20,856 bases of DNA from JBDHTO01 sp039808665 (GTDB lineage: Bacteria; Pseudomonadota; Alphaproteobacteria; Paracaedibacterales; JAKBAR01), in contig JBDHTO010000008.1 in assembly GCA_039808665.1 (NCBI GenBank), forward strand, positions 1 through 20,856, written 5' to 3'. Below are positions 7,453 through 14,719 of the stretch, piece by piece. The position numbers and the translations under genes were made by a program. Positions within the stretch are counted from its first letter, which is position 1, and every line of letters starts with the position of its first letter. The notes under the pieces were generated by a model. That model saw only the letters and a list, made by a program, of their open reading frames with translations, made no database searches and was not told the DNA's origin.

Positions 7453-8313
7453 TTAATATAACTTTCCAAAACTGTGATATTTAATGGATTTTTGAAGTTT
7501 TTCAAAGGCCTTGAGTTCAATTTGTCGTATACGCTCGCGGGAAAGTTTATATTTCTCGCTGAGTTCGTCTAGGGTCATGGGTGGTTCATGAATACGACGA
7601 TCTTGAAATATCTTTCGCTCCCGTTCACTCAAAGCATCCAAGGCATCATCCAAAAGTTTTTTGCGTTTTGTATATTCATCCCGGTGAATAAGGGAAAGCT
7701 CTTGGCTATCTTTGTGATCTTCGACCCAGTCAATCCATTCCGAATCACTGTCATTCTCTGTTTTAAGGGGGGCATTCAAAGAGTGATCTCCCCCTTGCAT
7801 ACGTTCTTGCATCAAAAGGACATCACTTTCCCTCACCGATAGCGTTTTTGCAACCTCACTGACTTGTTCCGGGGTGAGGGTATGTGCACCTAATTTTTGC
7901 TTGATCGTGCGGAGTTTAAAGAAAAGTTTTTTCTGAGCAGAGGTAGTTCCAATTTTTACAAGGGACCAGGAATTGAGAATATACTCCTGCATGCTGGCGC
8001 GGATCCACCACATGGCATAGGTGGAGAATCGAAACCCTTTATCCGGATCAAAATGTTTAACGGCTTGCATCATGCCGATGTGGCCCTCTGCAATGAGATC
8101 TGACATAGGCAGGCCGTAACCTCGGTATCCTTGAGCCATTTTTGCAACAAGACGAAGATGACTTGCAATCAGTTTATCAACTGCATCCTTGTCTCCTTCT
8201 TCTCGCCACTTTTTTGCAAGATGAAATTCCTCGTCATTGGTCAGATAGGGAATGCGTTTGATTTTGTTGATGTAATGCTCAGGAAGGTCAGGTTGCACTT
8301 GGGCGCGGCTCAT
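7453..8313 (-). CDS. rpoH: heat-shock sigma factor RpoH (sigma-32)
   Basis: The product is a sigma-70-family factor of about 286 residues. It has region 2 (DLIAEGHIGMMQAVKHFDPD, then FRFSTYAMWWIRASMQEYIL), the diagnostic RpoH box (QKKLFFKLR, in region 3) and region 4 with a helix-turn-helix (TLDELSEKYKLSRERIRQIE). It directs RNA polymerase to chaperone and protease promoters when unfolded protein accumulates. I place the start at the ATG at 8313. The longer frame begins with TTG at 8373 and a non-conserved segment, and a good vegetative promoter overlaps that segment, so it cannot be translated from that transcript. The 5' UTR is then only about 25 nt, which leaves little room for the long RNA thermosensor known from E. 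coli rpoH. It follows rnc-era on the same strand. Confidence 0.95.
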   Translation of the reverse strand: MSRAQVQPDLPEHYINKIKRIPYLTNDEEFHLAKKWREEGDKDAVDKLIASHLRLVAKMAQGYRGYGLPMSDLIAEGHIGMMQAVKHFDPDKGFRFSTYAMWWIRASMQEYILNSWSLVKIGTTSAQKKLFFKLRTIKQKLGAHTLTPEQVSEVAKTLSVRESDVLLMQERMQGGDHSLNAPLKTENDSDSEWIDWVEDHKDSQELSLIHRDEYTKRKKLLDDALDALSERERKIFQDRRIHEPPMTLDELSEKYKLSRERIRQIELKAFEKLQKSIKYHSFGKLY

Positions 8314-8344
8314 ATCGCATTCTTTTGTTTGATGACGATACCTC

Positions 8345-8373
8345 AGTGTAGGAAACCGCGGGAATCTTGGCAA
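8345..8373 (-). promoter_or_regulatory. sigma-70-type promoter of rpoH
   Basis: Reading the minus strand, TTGCCA (8373-8368) is followed by a 17-nt spacer and TACACT (8350-8345). The predicted transcription start is near 8338, about 25 nt before the ATG at 8313. It lies in the short gap between era and rpoH. Confidence 0.55.
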
Positions 8374-8390
8374 CCCTCCCTAAGAAGGTT

Positions 8391-9272
8391 TTACTTTGTG
8401 TGGAGTCCTACAAGGCGATAAAAATCAGACTTTTCCTTCCACCCTTCGATGACTTTAACAAAAAGAAAAAGATGAACCTTGCGTTGCATCATGTGCTCAA
8501 GTTCTTTTTGAGCCTTTTCACGAATTGTTTTGATGCGTTCGCCTTTGTGACCAAGGACGATAGACTTTTGACTTTCTTTATCAACGACAATGACTTGGGA
8601 GATTTTGACAGCGCCATTATTAAACTCTTCAAAAGCTTCTGTTTCAACATAGGTATCATAGGGAAGCTCTTGGCGCAGATTTAAAATAACATGCTCCCTT
8701 GTAATTTCTGCGGCCAGCATACGTTCTGGAACGTCTGTGATATGATCCTCGGGGTAAAGCCAAGGGGAGAGGGGGAGACGTTCACTAAGGTAAGTTTTCA
8801 GATCCTCAACACCATCATGGGTGCGTGCAGAGATCATAAAAACGTGCTCAGCTTGTGCTTGAGAGCAAAGGGCAGCAGCTTTGAGGATGTCTTCTTGTTT
8901 CGCAATATCGACTTTGTTCAAGATAATGGCATAGGGTTGTTTGAGTTTTTCGATCTGATTGAGGAATGTGGATTCATCAATTTTTTGAGAGACATCGACA
9001 ATCAATAATCTGAGATCGGCATCCTTTGCGGCATCATAAGCGGCATCAACCATGGCGCGTTCAAGTTTTTTCTTAGGCTCAAAAATTCCAGGTGTGTCTA
9101 ACAGGATCATCTGTGTTTCGTTATGCAGCGCAATGCCGAGAACACGTGTACGCGTTGTTTGTACTTTATGGGTGACGATGGAAACTTTTTCTCCCACAAG
9201 GTTATTTGTAAGGGTTGATTTTCCTGCATTTGGAGCGCCAATCAGTGCAATAATACCGCATCGTGTGTTCAT
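8391..9272 (-). CDS. era: GTPase Era (16S rRNA binding, 30S assembly)
   Basis: The 293-residue product has the normal Era length. The GTPase motifs are all present: G1 GAPNAGKST (12-20), switch threonines in QTTRTR (38-43), G3 DTPG (59-62), G4 NKVD (119-122) and G5 SAR (148-150). The C-terminal KH RNA-binding domain has GHKGERI (241-247) followed by IREKAQKEL. Era binds the 3' end of 16S rRNA and couples GTP hydrolysis to late 30S maturation at the membrane-cytosol interface. The start lies 5 nt after the rnc stop, the classic rnc-era arrangement, so expression is probably coupled. Confidence 0.97.
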   Translation of the reverse strand: MNTRCGIIALIGAPNAGKSTLTNNLVGEKVSIVTHKVQTTRTRVLGIALHNETQMILLDTPGIFEPKKKLERAMVDAAYDAAKDADLRLLIVDVSQKIDESTFLNQIEKLKQPYAIILNKVDIAKQEDILKAAALCSQAQAEHVFMISARTHDGVEDLKTYLSERLPLSPWLYPEDHITDVPERMLAAEITREHVILNLRQELPYDTYVETEAFEEFNNGAVKISQVIVVDKESQKSIVLGHKGERIKTIREKAQKELEHMMQRKVHLFLFVKVIEGWKEKSDFYRLVGLHTK

Positions 9273-9277
9273 AAAAT

Positions 9278-9940
9278 CTAAGCCTTTTTTCTTTCGTGTT
9301 GTTGATAAAGCTGTGCTGCAGCTTTTGTTTCTGCTGAACGTTTTGTATTGCCGGATGCCGTTGCGATGTGAGGACCCACTTTAACCTCCACAAGAAATTC
9401 CGGTGCATGATCGGGACCAGAGGAGGATAGTAGCGTATAAGTTGGCACGATCCCAAAGTTTTTTTGAGACCACTCTTGAAGAGCTGTTTTGTAGTCTACG
9501 GGAGGGGCACTTTGTTCAAGAAACAAAGGTGCCCAAAGTTGAAGGATTACGCGTTTTGCGGTTTCAAAATCAGCATCCAGAAAAACTGCACCGATAAGAG
9601 CTTCTACGGCATCGGAGAGAATATGGGATGTGGGCGTCACATCGTTTTGTGCAGCCCTTATCACCGTTGAGATATTCAGTATTTGAGCAATCTTTCCGCA
9701 GGATTCTTTGGAGACAAGGGATGCGAGGCGTTTTGCAAGAATTCCTTCAGCCTCATGTTCAAACTCAAGATAAAGCGTTTCTGCGATTACAAGGCCCAAA
9801 ACACGATCACCCAAAAACTCAAGGCGTTCAAAGCTTTCTTGATTTCTAGAGGTTTTTTGACTTCTGTGCGTAAGTGCCCGTTCAAGGAGGTTGGGGGCCT
9901 TGAATGTGTGTCCTAGTCTTTGTTCAAGTGATGTGAGCAT
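9278..9940 (-). CDS. rnc: ribonuclease III
   Basis: The 220-residue product carries the RNase III signature ERLEFLGDRVLG with metal-ligand and catalytic residues E38, E41 and D45 in the same positions as the E. coli enzyme, and the second acidic pair D110/E113 in SDAVEALIGAVF. A double-stranded RNA-binding domain follows (about residues 150-218; DYKTALQEWSQ, then a GNTKRSAETKAAAQLY helix typical of dsRBD). It is a Mg2+-dependent homodimer that cuts dsRNA, releasing pre-16S and pre-23S rRNA and processing some mRNAs. It is the first gene of the minus-strand rnc-era group and is divergent from the MinD-like gene starting at 10012. Confidence 0.97.
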   Translation of the reverse strand: MLTSLEQRLGHTFKAPNLLERALTHRSQKTSRNQESFERLEFLGDRVLGLVIAETLYLEFEHEAEGILAKRLASLVSKESCGKIAQILNISTVIRAAQNDVTPTSHILSDAVEALIGAVFLDADFETAKRVILQLWAPLFLEQSAPPVDYKTALQEWSQKNFGIVPTYTLLSSSGPDHAPEFLVEVKVGPHIATASGNTKRSAETKAAAQLYQQHERKKA

Positions 9941-10011
9941 CTTTGGCGGTGCATTAAGGAAAAGTTAAATGTTCTGTGGTTATCATATGCTTATGTTCGG
10001 GAAAAAAGTCC

Positions 10012-10791
10012 ATGGAAAAGGTTGGGTCAATGACAGGAAAGCGCTTGCTTGTGGCATCTGGTAAGGGGGGAGTGGGTAAAACCTGGCTCGCCATTACACT
10101 TTCCCAAGCTCTCTCTCTTAAAGGAGATCGCGTCCTTTTGTTTGACGGTGACCTTGGTATGGCGAATGTGGATATTCAGTTGGGCATGCTCCCCAAAAAG
10201 GATATTTCTGAAGTTATTCAAGGAAAATCTCGACTCATGGATGTGATCAGTAACTACTCCAAGGGATTTGATGTGATTAGTGGACGTTCAGGAACAGGCC
10301 AGTTCGCGACACTACCGGAAAATAAACAAACAACAATTTTGAAAGAACTCCAAGAAGTGAGTGAGTCCTATGGTGCCACAGTCATCGATCTTGCTGCGGG
10401 TGTTGATGCCATGACTCAAAACATGAGTGGCTTTGGTGATCTCTGTTTGGTGGTGTTGAATGAAGAGCCTACATCCATGACAGATGCCTATGCCTTTCTT
10501 AAGGTCATTTCAAAAAAGCATCCCAAAATTAAGCCTGCAGTTGTTGTAAATATGGCAGAAAACGCCGAACGAGGAGAAAAAATTTATGAGGGTTTTGCCA
10601 AGGTCTGTGAGAACTACCTTGGATTCAAACCTCCTCTCGCAGGGGTCATCCGAAAGGATTCTCAGGTGCGTCAATCCATTTGTAAGCAAACACCGCTCCT
10701 TGCCATGAATCCATCTTCCTTTGCGGCAAAGGATGTTGAAAAACTTGCCGGATGGGTCAATCATTTTGAACGCGTCGCTACAAGCCACTAG
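10012..10791 (+). CDS. FlhG/FleN-like MinD-family ATPase
   Basis: The product is a 259-residue ParA/MinD-superfamily ATPase with the deviant Walker A motif GKGGVGKTW (17-25), a switch I/Walker A' FDGDLGMANVDIQLG (44-58) and a Walker B-like ATVIDLAAGVD. The GDLGMANVDIQLG stretch matches the FlhG/FleN/YlxH branch better than MinD or ParA. FlhG controls flagellar number and position with FlhF; other members position chemoreceptors or other polar machines. No flhF, fliA or flagellar gene is in the window, so the role may have drifted. I prefer the ATG at 10012 over the GTG at 9976: the earlier codons (VIICLCSGKKS) do not resemble family members, and GGGA precedes 10012. ATG 10030 is also possible. 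Confidence 0.85.
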   Translation: MEKVGSMTGKRLLVASGKGGVGKTWLAITLSQALSLKGDRVLLFDGDLGMANVDIQLGMLPKKDISEVIQGKSRLMDVISNYSKGFDVISGRSGTGQFATLPENKQTTILKELQEVSESYGATVIDLAAGVDAMTQNMSGFGDLCLVVLNEEPTSMTDAYAFLKVISKKHPKIKPAVVVNMAENAERGEKIYEGFAKVCENYLGFKPPLAGVIRKDSQVRQSICKQTPLLAMNPSSFAAKDVEKLAGWVNHFERVATSH

Positions 10792-10820
10792 GACGCGATC
10801 TATGCATTATAAGGAGTAGT

Positions 10821-11480
10821 TTAATTGGTCGTGGCGGCCTCTTCTGTTTTTTTGATGCCCGTTTCCATGTCTTTGATACTCTTTTGCATGACCAAGATCA
10901 GAGGTGCCACAAGAGAAAGTGCTTTTGTTTGCAGTTCAAACATGACTTCTGGGAGAAACTCTGCGGATGCTGTTTGAAGTTTTTGCATCACGGGATCTTT
11001 GAAGAGATCGATCAGTTTCTTGATCTCTTCGGGTGTTAAGTTATCTTTATAGTGTGTCATGAGTTGGTTTAAAAGGTCCCGAATCAAGGGTTCTCTTGCA
11101 TTTTTAATCTTTTGATGGAGATCTTCAAGAGGGACAAGTCGCCGTGAAACTTCCTCAGGTTTGATACCGTGTTCTCCCATCTCTTCGGCCATGCGTTCCT
11201 TAACCTCTTTGATATTGCCGCCAAACTCCGCAACAACTTCATCAAAAGTCGCATTTAGCTGAGCCTCAATTTGAGCCGCCTTTATAAACTCTTGCACAAG
11301 GGTATCCGGATCAAGTGTTTTATTTGAAGGTGATACTACTTCTTTGGGATTTGCCTTTTGGGAATGGGCCGTATCACCGTGAAGTGTTGTCGTTGCTGTG
11401 GAGGAGGATGTAGGTGTTTCAGCCAGAGCGGACATGGAGGAAACGAGGAGGGGGAGGAAAAAAATCTTTAAACTGGACAT
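10821..11480 (-). CDS. secreted DUF2059-like protein
   Basis: Started at the ATG at 11480 (an in-frame ATG also occurs at 11501), the 219-residue product has a signal peptide (MSSLKIFFLPLLVSSMSALA). A low-complexity Ser/Thr-rich segment follows (to about residue 55), then an all-helical domain. The segment LIRDLLNQLMTHYKDNLTPE with EEIKKLIDLFKDPVMQKLQ matches the pattern of DUF2059 proteins: a helix, a short turn before a Thr-Pro-Glu-Glu helix start, then F-x-x-P-x-x-Q-K. DUF2059 proteins are common exported proteins of Proteobacteria with no assigned biochemical role. It is divergent from uvrB with a short intergenic gap and convergent with the FlhG-like gene (29 nt between stops). Confidence 0.75.
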   Translation of the reverse strand: MSSLKIFFLPLLVSSMSALAETPTSSSTATTTLHGDTAHSQKANPKEVVSPSNKTLDPDTLVQEFIKAAQIEAQLNATFDEVVAEFGGNIKEVKERMAEEMGEHGIKPEEVSRRLVPLEDLHQKIKNAREPLIRDLLNQLMTHYKDNLTPEEIKKLIDLFKDPVMQKLQTASAEFLPEVMFELQTKALSLVAPLILVMQKSIKDMETGIKKTEEAATTN

Positions 11481-11502
11481 AGACAAAGCGTACCCGTACA
11501 TA
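11474..11502 (+). promoter_or_regulatory. candidate uvrB promoter
   Basis: TGGACA (11474-11479), a 17-nt spacer and TACATA (11497-11502) lie 44 nt before the uvrB ATG. No alphaproteobacterial LexA-type box (GTTC or GAAC direct repeats) is visible in the gap, so SOS control is not evident. Confidence 0.35.
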
Positions 11503-11545
11503 ATCGTATAGGATAAGACTAAACTAAAATGACGCGCGAGATAAG

Positions 11546-13501
11546 ATGTTTCATCTCACATCACCTTTTCAACCTGCGGGGGACCAACCTGACGCCATTG
11601 CACAACTTATTAAGGGGGTAAATGAGGGAAGGCGTGATCAAGTGTTATTGGGGGCCACAGGTACGGGAAAAACCTTTACCATTGCCAATGTGATTCAGGC
11701 GACACAAAAGCCAACACTTATTATGGCGCCAAACAAAATCCTCGCCGCTCAGCTTTATGAAGAAATGAAAGACTTTTTTCCACAAAATGCGGTGGAATAT
11801 TTTGTTTCCTATTATGATTATTATCAGCCAGAAGCCTATGTTCCGCGTACAGGAACTTATATTGAGAAGACAGCCTCTATTAATGAGGAAATTGATCGCA
11901 TGCGTCACAGTGCGACGCGTGCACTTTTTGAGCGACGTGATGTTGTGATTGTAGCGAGTGTGTCGTGTATTTATGGTATTGGAAGTGCTGCGGAATACAG
12001 CTCTATGATTATTGATTTATCTGTGGGGGGGACCTTTGAGCGTACGAAACTCCTCAGACAGCTTGTGGAGCTTCAGTATAAACGGAATGACCTTTATCTG
12101 ACACGGGGAAGTTTTCGTGTGCGTGGCGATGTTTTGGATATTTTTCCCTCCCATTATTCAGATCGGGCATGGCGCATTTCCTTCTTTGATGAAGAGGTGG
12201 ATGGCATCCATGAATTTGATCCATTGACCGGGGAAAAGTTTGAAACAATGGACACCGTGCGTGTTTATGCCAATAGTCACTACGTTACAGGTGGCCCAAC
12301 CATGAAACAAGCGATTCACATGATTGAAGAGGATCTTGTGATTCGACTGAAGGAATTTGAAGAAGAGGGGAAGCTGCTGGAAAGGCAGAGGCTTGAAGAA
12401 CGGACGCGATTTGATCTTGAAATGCTGCGTGCGACGGGGATGACAGCGGGTATTGAAAATTACTCTAGGTATCTGACAGGACGCGCTCCGGGGGAGCCGC
12501 CTCCCACACTCTTTGAATATTTACCCAAGGATGCTTTGGTGGTTATCGATGAAAGCCATGTAACCGTTCCACAAATTGATGGTATGTATAAAGGGGATCA
12601 GGCAAGAAAAAGTGTTCTTTCTGAGCATGGGTTTCGTCTTCCGTCATGTAAAGATAATCGTCCCTTAAAGTTTCAGGAATGGGATGATCTTCGCTCTCAA
12701 ACCATTTATGTTTCTGCAACGCCGGGGCCTTATGAGTTAAGGGCGACGGAGGGAGAGTTTGCGGATCAGATTATTCGTCCTACCGGGTTGTTGGATCCTG
12801 TGTGTATTGTGAAGCCTTGTCAAAATCAGGTGGATGACCTTCTCCATGAGTGTCGTCAGGTCGCAGAACGTGGTTACAGAACCCTTGTGACAACCCTTAC
12901 AAAGAAAATGGCAGAGGCGCTCACCGACTATATGGAAGAAGCCGGTGTACGTGTTAAATACTTACACTCTGATATTGAAACACTTGAGCGCATTGAGATT
13001 ATCAGAGGTCTTCGTTCCGGGGAGTTTGATGTGCTTGTGGGGATTAACCTTCTTCGTGAGGGGTTGGATATCCCTGAATGTGCTCTTGTGGCTATCTTGG
13101 ATGCGGACAAAGAAGGATTCTTAAGGTCCAAAACCTCACTTCTTCAAACTATTGGTCGTGCGGCTAGAAATGTAGATGGTAAAGTCATTCTATATGCGGA
13201 CACGGTGACAAAATCTATGGAGGCAGCCTTAGGAGAAACAGAAAGGCGCCGGGAAAAACAAAGAGCCTACAACGAGAAAAATGGGATTACACCTCAATCT
13301 GTGGTGCGAGCTTTAAAGCAATCTCAAACGGAAAAAAATAAAAACGTTCAAGGCGTTATTTCTATTGATGAAATGAAAAAACGTTGCGTCCAGTTGGAAA
13401 AAGAAATGATAAAAGCTGCGGAATCTCTTGAGTTTGAAAAGGCAGCAAAACTTCGTGATGAGCTTAGAGATTTAGAGAAAGCACTTTTGTTGAAGGAGTA
13501 G
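11546..13501 (+). CDS. uvrB: UvrB, excinuclease ABC subunit B
   Basis: The 651-residue product is close to the usual UvrB length (about 670). It has Walker A GATGTGKT (36-43) and the damage-verifying beta-hairpin region rich in Tyr (SYYDYYQPEAYVP, from about residue 88, continuing through TYIEKTASINEEIDRMR). The helicase motifs include DESH (335-338), SATPGPYE and QTIGRAARN (534-542). A C-terminal UVR coiled-coil domain for UvrC contact (about 611-651, LEKEMIKAAESLEFEKAAKL) closes the protein. UvrB is loaded by UvrA on lesions, verifies damage and recruits UvrC for the dual incision. All motifs are intact. The gene is monocistronic here, ending at a strong hairpin terminator. uvrA and uvrC are outside the window. 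Confidence 0.98.
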   Translation: MFHLTSPFQPAGDQPDAIAQLIKGVNEGRRDQVLLGATGTGKTFTIANVIQATQKPTLIMAPNKILAAQLYEEMKDFFPQNAVEYFVSYYDYYQPEAYVPRTGTYIEKTASINEEIDRMRHSATRALFERRDVVIVASVSCIYGIGSAAEYSSMIIDLSVGGTFERTKLLRQLVELQYKRNDLYLTRGSFRVRGDVLDIFPSHYSDRAWRISFFDEEVDGIHEFDPLTGEKFETMDTVRVYANSHYVTGGPTMKQAIHMIEEDLVIRLKEFEEEGKLLERQRLEERTRFDLEMLRATGMTAGIENYSRYLTGRAPGEPPPTLFEYLPKDALVVIDESHVTVPQIDGMYKGDQARKSVLSEHGFRLPSCKDNRPLKFQEWDDLRSQTIYVSATPGPYELRATEGEFADQIIRPTGLLDPVCIVKPCQNQVDDLLHECRQVAERGYRTLVTTLTKKMAEALTDYMEEAGVRVKYLHSDIETLERIEIIRGLRSGEFDVLVGINLLREGLDIPECALVAILDADKEGFLRSKTSLLQTIGRAARNVDGKVILYADTVTKSMEAALGETERRREKQRAYNEKNGITPQSVVRALKQSQTEKNKNVQGVISIDEMKKRCVQLEKEMIKAAESLEFEKAAKLRDELRDLEKALLLKE

Positions 13502-13545
13502 GCGGGGGGGGATTTTTGTCTTCTCTCTGATTATTATGCGTGTAT

Positions 13546-13580
13546 AAAAAAACAACCCAGGAATTTCCTGGGTTGTTTTT
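13546..13580. terminator. bidirectional rho-independent terminator between uvrB and the OMP gene
   Basis: A near-perfect palindrome (arms AACAACCCAGGAA and TTTCCTGGGTTGTT) is flanked by an A-run on the left and a T-run on the right. It works as an A/T-flanked hairpin for both uvrB (plus) and the convergent barrel-protein gene (minus). Confidence 0.9.
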
Positions 13581-13605
13581 GAAGTCAGACGAGAGTCTGT
13601 CTCGA

Positions 13606-14337
13606 TTAGAATCTCCAACCGATTGTTACAGAGAACTCGTGTGTACGTGGACGGATAGAAGCCGTACGTGTTTGGTTTGTGTTTGTCAACGCACCATTAG
13701 CATCTGTTGGAACATTGAGTGTTACTTTGGATCCAAAGTTATAACCATATTTTGCTTCCAAATACATGTTCTTTGTGAACATTGTGCGAAGACCGATCAC
13801 TGGCTTTGCGGAAACGCTTGACTTGGATTTCTTCAATGTTGGTTGGAAACCTGTTGCTGTTGCGTTAGCTTGTTGCCATGTGAGTTCAACTTTGTTTACT
13901 TCAGCAGCGATACCGATGAATCCAATGGTATCTTTTGTGATGTGATAACCGAGTTTTACTTCTGCACCGTAGTCATGCTTGTTGCGAACTTTTGCTTCAA
14001 GAATTCTGGATGCTGCAACTGGTGAACCGATATCAGAGTATGCTGTCCACTTTGCGCTTTTCAACGTGCCATAAACGCTGATAGATGCATAACCGCAACC
14101 AGCGAATGTGATGCCATAACCAGCTTCAAGGCGTCCACCAAACATTGTTTTTCCTGTGTTTGTTTTGTAAACACGGTCACGTGTTGCGCCAGCTGTTGCA
14201 ATGTTACCCTTATCATTGTATTGACCTGTTACAGCACCTGTTACAGCACCAACACCGACGAAGAAACCTGTTTGGTTTGCAGAAGCTGCGCCAGCGAGAA
14301 GAGCTGTTGTAAGAGCAGCGATTGTAAGTTTTTTCAT
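13606..14337 (-). CDS. outer-membrane beta-barrel surface protein
   Basis: The 243-residue product has a canonical signal peptide (MKKLTIAALTTALLAGAASA) followed by alternating amphipathic strands (GFFVGVGAV, MFGGRLEAGYGI, DYGAEVKLGYHI, MYLEAKYGYNFG). It ends in a BAM-type signal with terminal Phe (EFSVTIGWRF). This fits a small, probably 8-stranded, OmpA/Opa/P44-type barrel of the outer membrane. The long Ser/Thr/Lys-rich segments between strands would be surface loops. A strong ribosome site (AGGAG, 7 nt from the ATG), a good promoter and an efficient terminator suggest high expression, as for a major surface antigen. It would depend on the BAM complex, including BamE encoded here. The exact family (porin, adhesin or antigen) is unclear. 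Confidence 0.85.
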   Translation of the reverse strand: MKKLTIAALTTALLAGAASANQTGFFVGVGAVTGAVTGQYNDKGNIATAGATRDRVYKTNTGKTMFGGRLEAGYGITFAGCGYASISVYGTLKSAKWTAYSDIGSPVAASRILEAKVRNKHDYGAEVKLGYHITKDTIGFIGIAAEVNKVELTWQQANATATGFQPTLKKSKSSVSAKPVIGLRTMFTKNMYLEAKYGYNFGSKVTLNVPTDANGALTNTNQTRTASIRPRTHEFSVTIGWRF

Positions 14338-14359
14338 TATTTAACTCCTAAATGTAAGA

Positions 14360-14376
14360 CCCAGAAAATTTCTAGG
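14360..14376 (-). promoter_or_regulatory. 5'-UTR hairpin of the OMP mRNA
   Basis: On the minus strand CCTAGAA pairs with TTCTGGG (one G-T wobble) around a 3-nt loop, between the predicted start site (about 14389) and the AGGAG ribosome site. Such 5' hairpins can stabilise abundant omp mRNAs; whether this one does is inference. Confidence 0.35.
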
Positions 14377-14395
14377 TTTATCTTTCTACACTCCC

Positions 14396-14424
14396 TTTGT
14401 ATGTCATAAGAGATCGTGGTGCAA
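14396..14424 (-). promoter_or_regulatory. promoter of the OMP gene
   Basis: Minus strand: TTGCAC (14424-14419), 17-nt spacer, TACAAA (14401-14396). The predicted start near 14389 leaves a 5' UTR of about 50 nt ending in a strong ribosome site. Confidence 0.55.
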
Positions 14425-14439
14425 CTTTTGGGGTGTCTT

Positions 14440-14475
14440 TTTTTTGTGTGAAATTTTGGTGTGTTACACAAAAAA
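14440..14475. repeat. 10-bp inverted repeat upstream of the OMP promoter
   Basis: TTTTTTGTGT (14440-14449) and ACACAAAAAA (14466-14475) are perfect inverted arms with a 16-nt spacer. The centre lies about 68 bp upstream of the predicted OMP transcription start, a typical place for an activator or a bent-DNA element. It is about 140 bp upstream of the predicted brnQ leader start. I see no coding sequence in the rest of 14338-14599. Confidence 0.4.
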
Positions 14476-14560
14476 CACATTTAGTTAATCCGGTGTTTAC
14501 TTATAGGCCTTGAAATGAAAGGTTTTGGAGAGGGGTCAATAATTATGTCAATCTAAATCC

Positions 14561-14590
14561 TTGACCTTAGTCATGAATATCCTCTATCAT
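14561..14590 (+). promoter_or_regulatory. promoter of the brnQ leader
   Basis: TTGACC (14561-14566), an 18-nt spacer and TATCAT (14585-14590) give one of the best promoter matches in the window. The expected start (about 14596-14600) falls at or just before the ATG of the leader peptide, so the leader mRNA would be nearly leaderless. A GGTCAA copy at 14534-14539 mirrors the -35 TTGACC. Confidence 0.6.
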
Positions 14591-14599
14591 AAAAGAGTT

Positions 14600-14650
14600 A
14601 TGGATAAAACACTTCGCAATATCATTGTTGTTGTCATTATTGTCGGCTGA
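14600..14650 (+). CDS. Ile/Val-rich leader peptide of brnQ (putative attenuator peptide)
   Basis: The 16-codon frame encodes MDKTLRNIIVVVIIVG and stops with TGA at 14648. Residues 8-15 are eight branched-chain residues in a row, the hallmark of ribosome-mediated attenuation leaders such as enteric ivbL and ilvL. It lies 69 nt upstream of brnQ, a branched-chain amino acid carrier, so peptide composition and downstream substrate agree. The stop codon sits in the loop of a 6-bp G+C hairpin. Under Ile or Val shortage a ribosome would stall here and alter folding of that hairpin; with plenty it would finish and release. AAGAG just upstream is too close for a normal ribosome site, which fits near-leaderless initiation from the predicted promoter. 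The peptide itself is probably without function. It could be a small membrane peptide, but context argues for attenuation. Confidence 0.65.
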   Translation: MDKTLRNIIVVVIIVG

Positions 14651-14657
14651 TGCCGAC
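14642..14657 (+). promoter_or_regulatory. leader hairpin (possible attenuator) of brnQ
   Basis: GTCGGC (14642-14647) pairs with GCCGAC (14652-14657) around TGAT, which contains the leader stop codon. The downstream sequence is pyrimidine-rich but lacks a continuous T-run (CCTTTACTTTTCCC), so it is a weak intrinsic terminator at best. It may act with Rho, or at the level of RNA stability. Confidence 0.45.
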
Positions 14658-14719
14658 CGATATCCTTTACTTTTCCCTTATTTTCTGTAATTTTACCCTA
14701 ACACACACAAGGATTCGTT

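Noticed and set aside
11502..11545. LexA/SOS box in front of uvrB
   Set aside because: No GTTC- or GAAC-type direct repeat with 7-nt spacing and no CTG-N10-CAG palindrome is present in the gap.
13540..14025. Plus-strand open frames opposite the outer-membrane protein gene
   Set aside because: They are rich in Cys, Trp and Phe, as expected for antisense of Ala/Thr/Lys codons, have no ribosome site, and one begins inside a terminator hairpin.
14360..14376. Riboswitch upstream of the outer-membrane protein
   Set aside because: There is only one short hairpin in a 50-nt leader, with no conserved aptamer core or alternative pairing.
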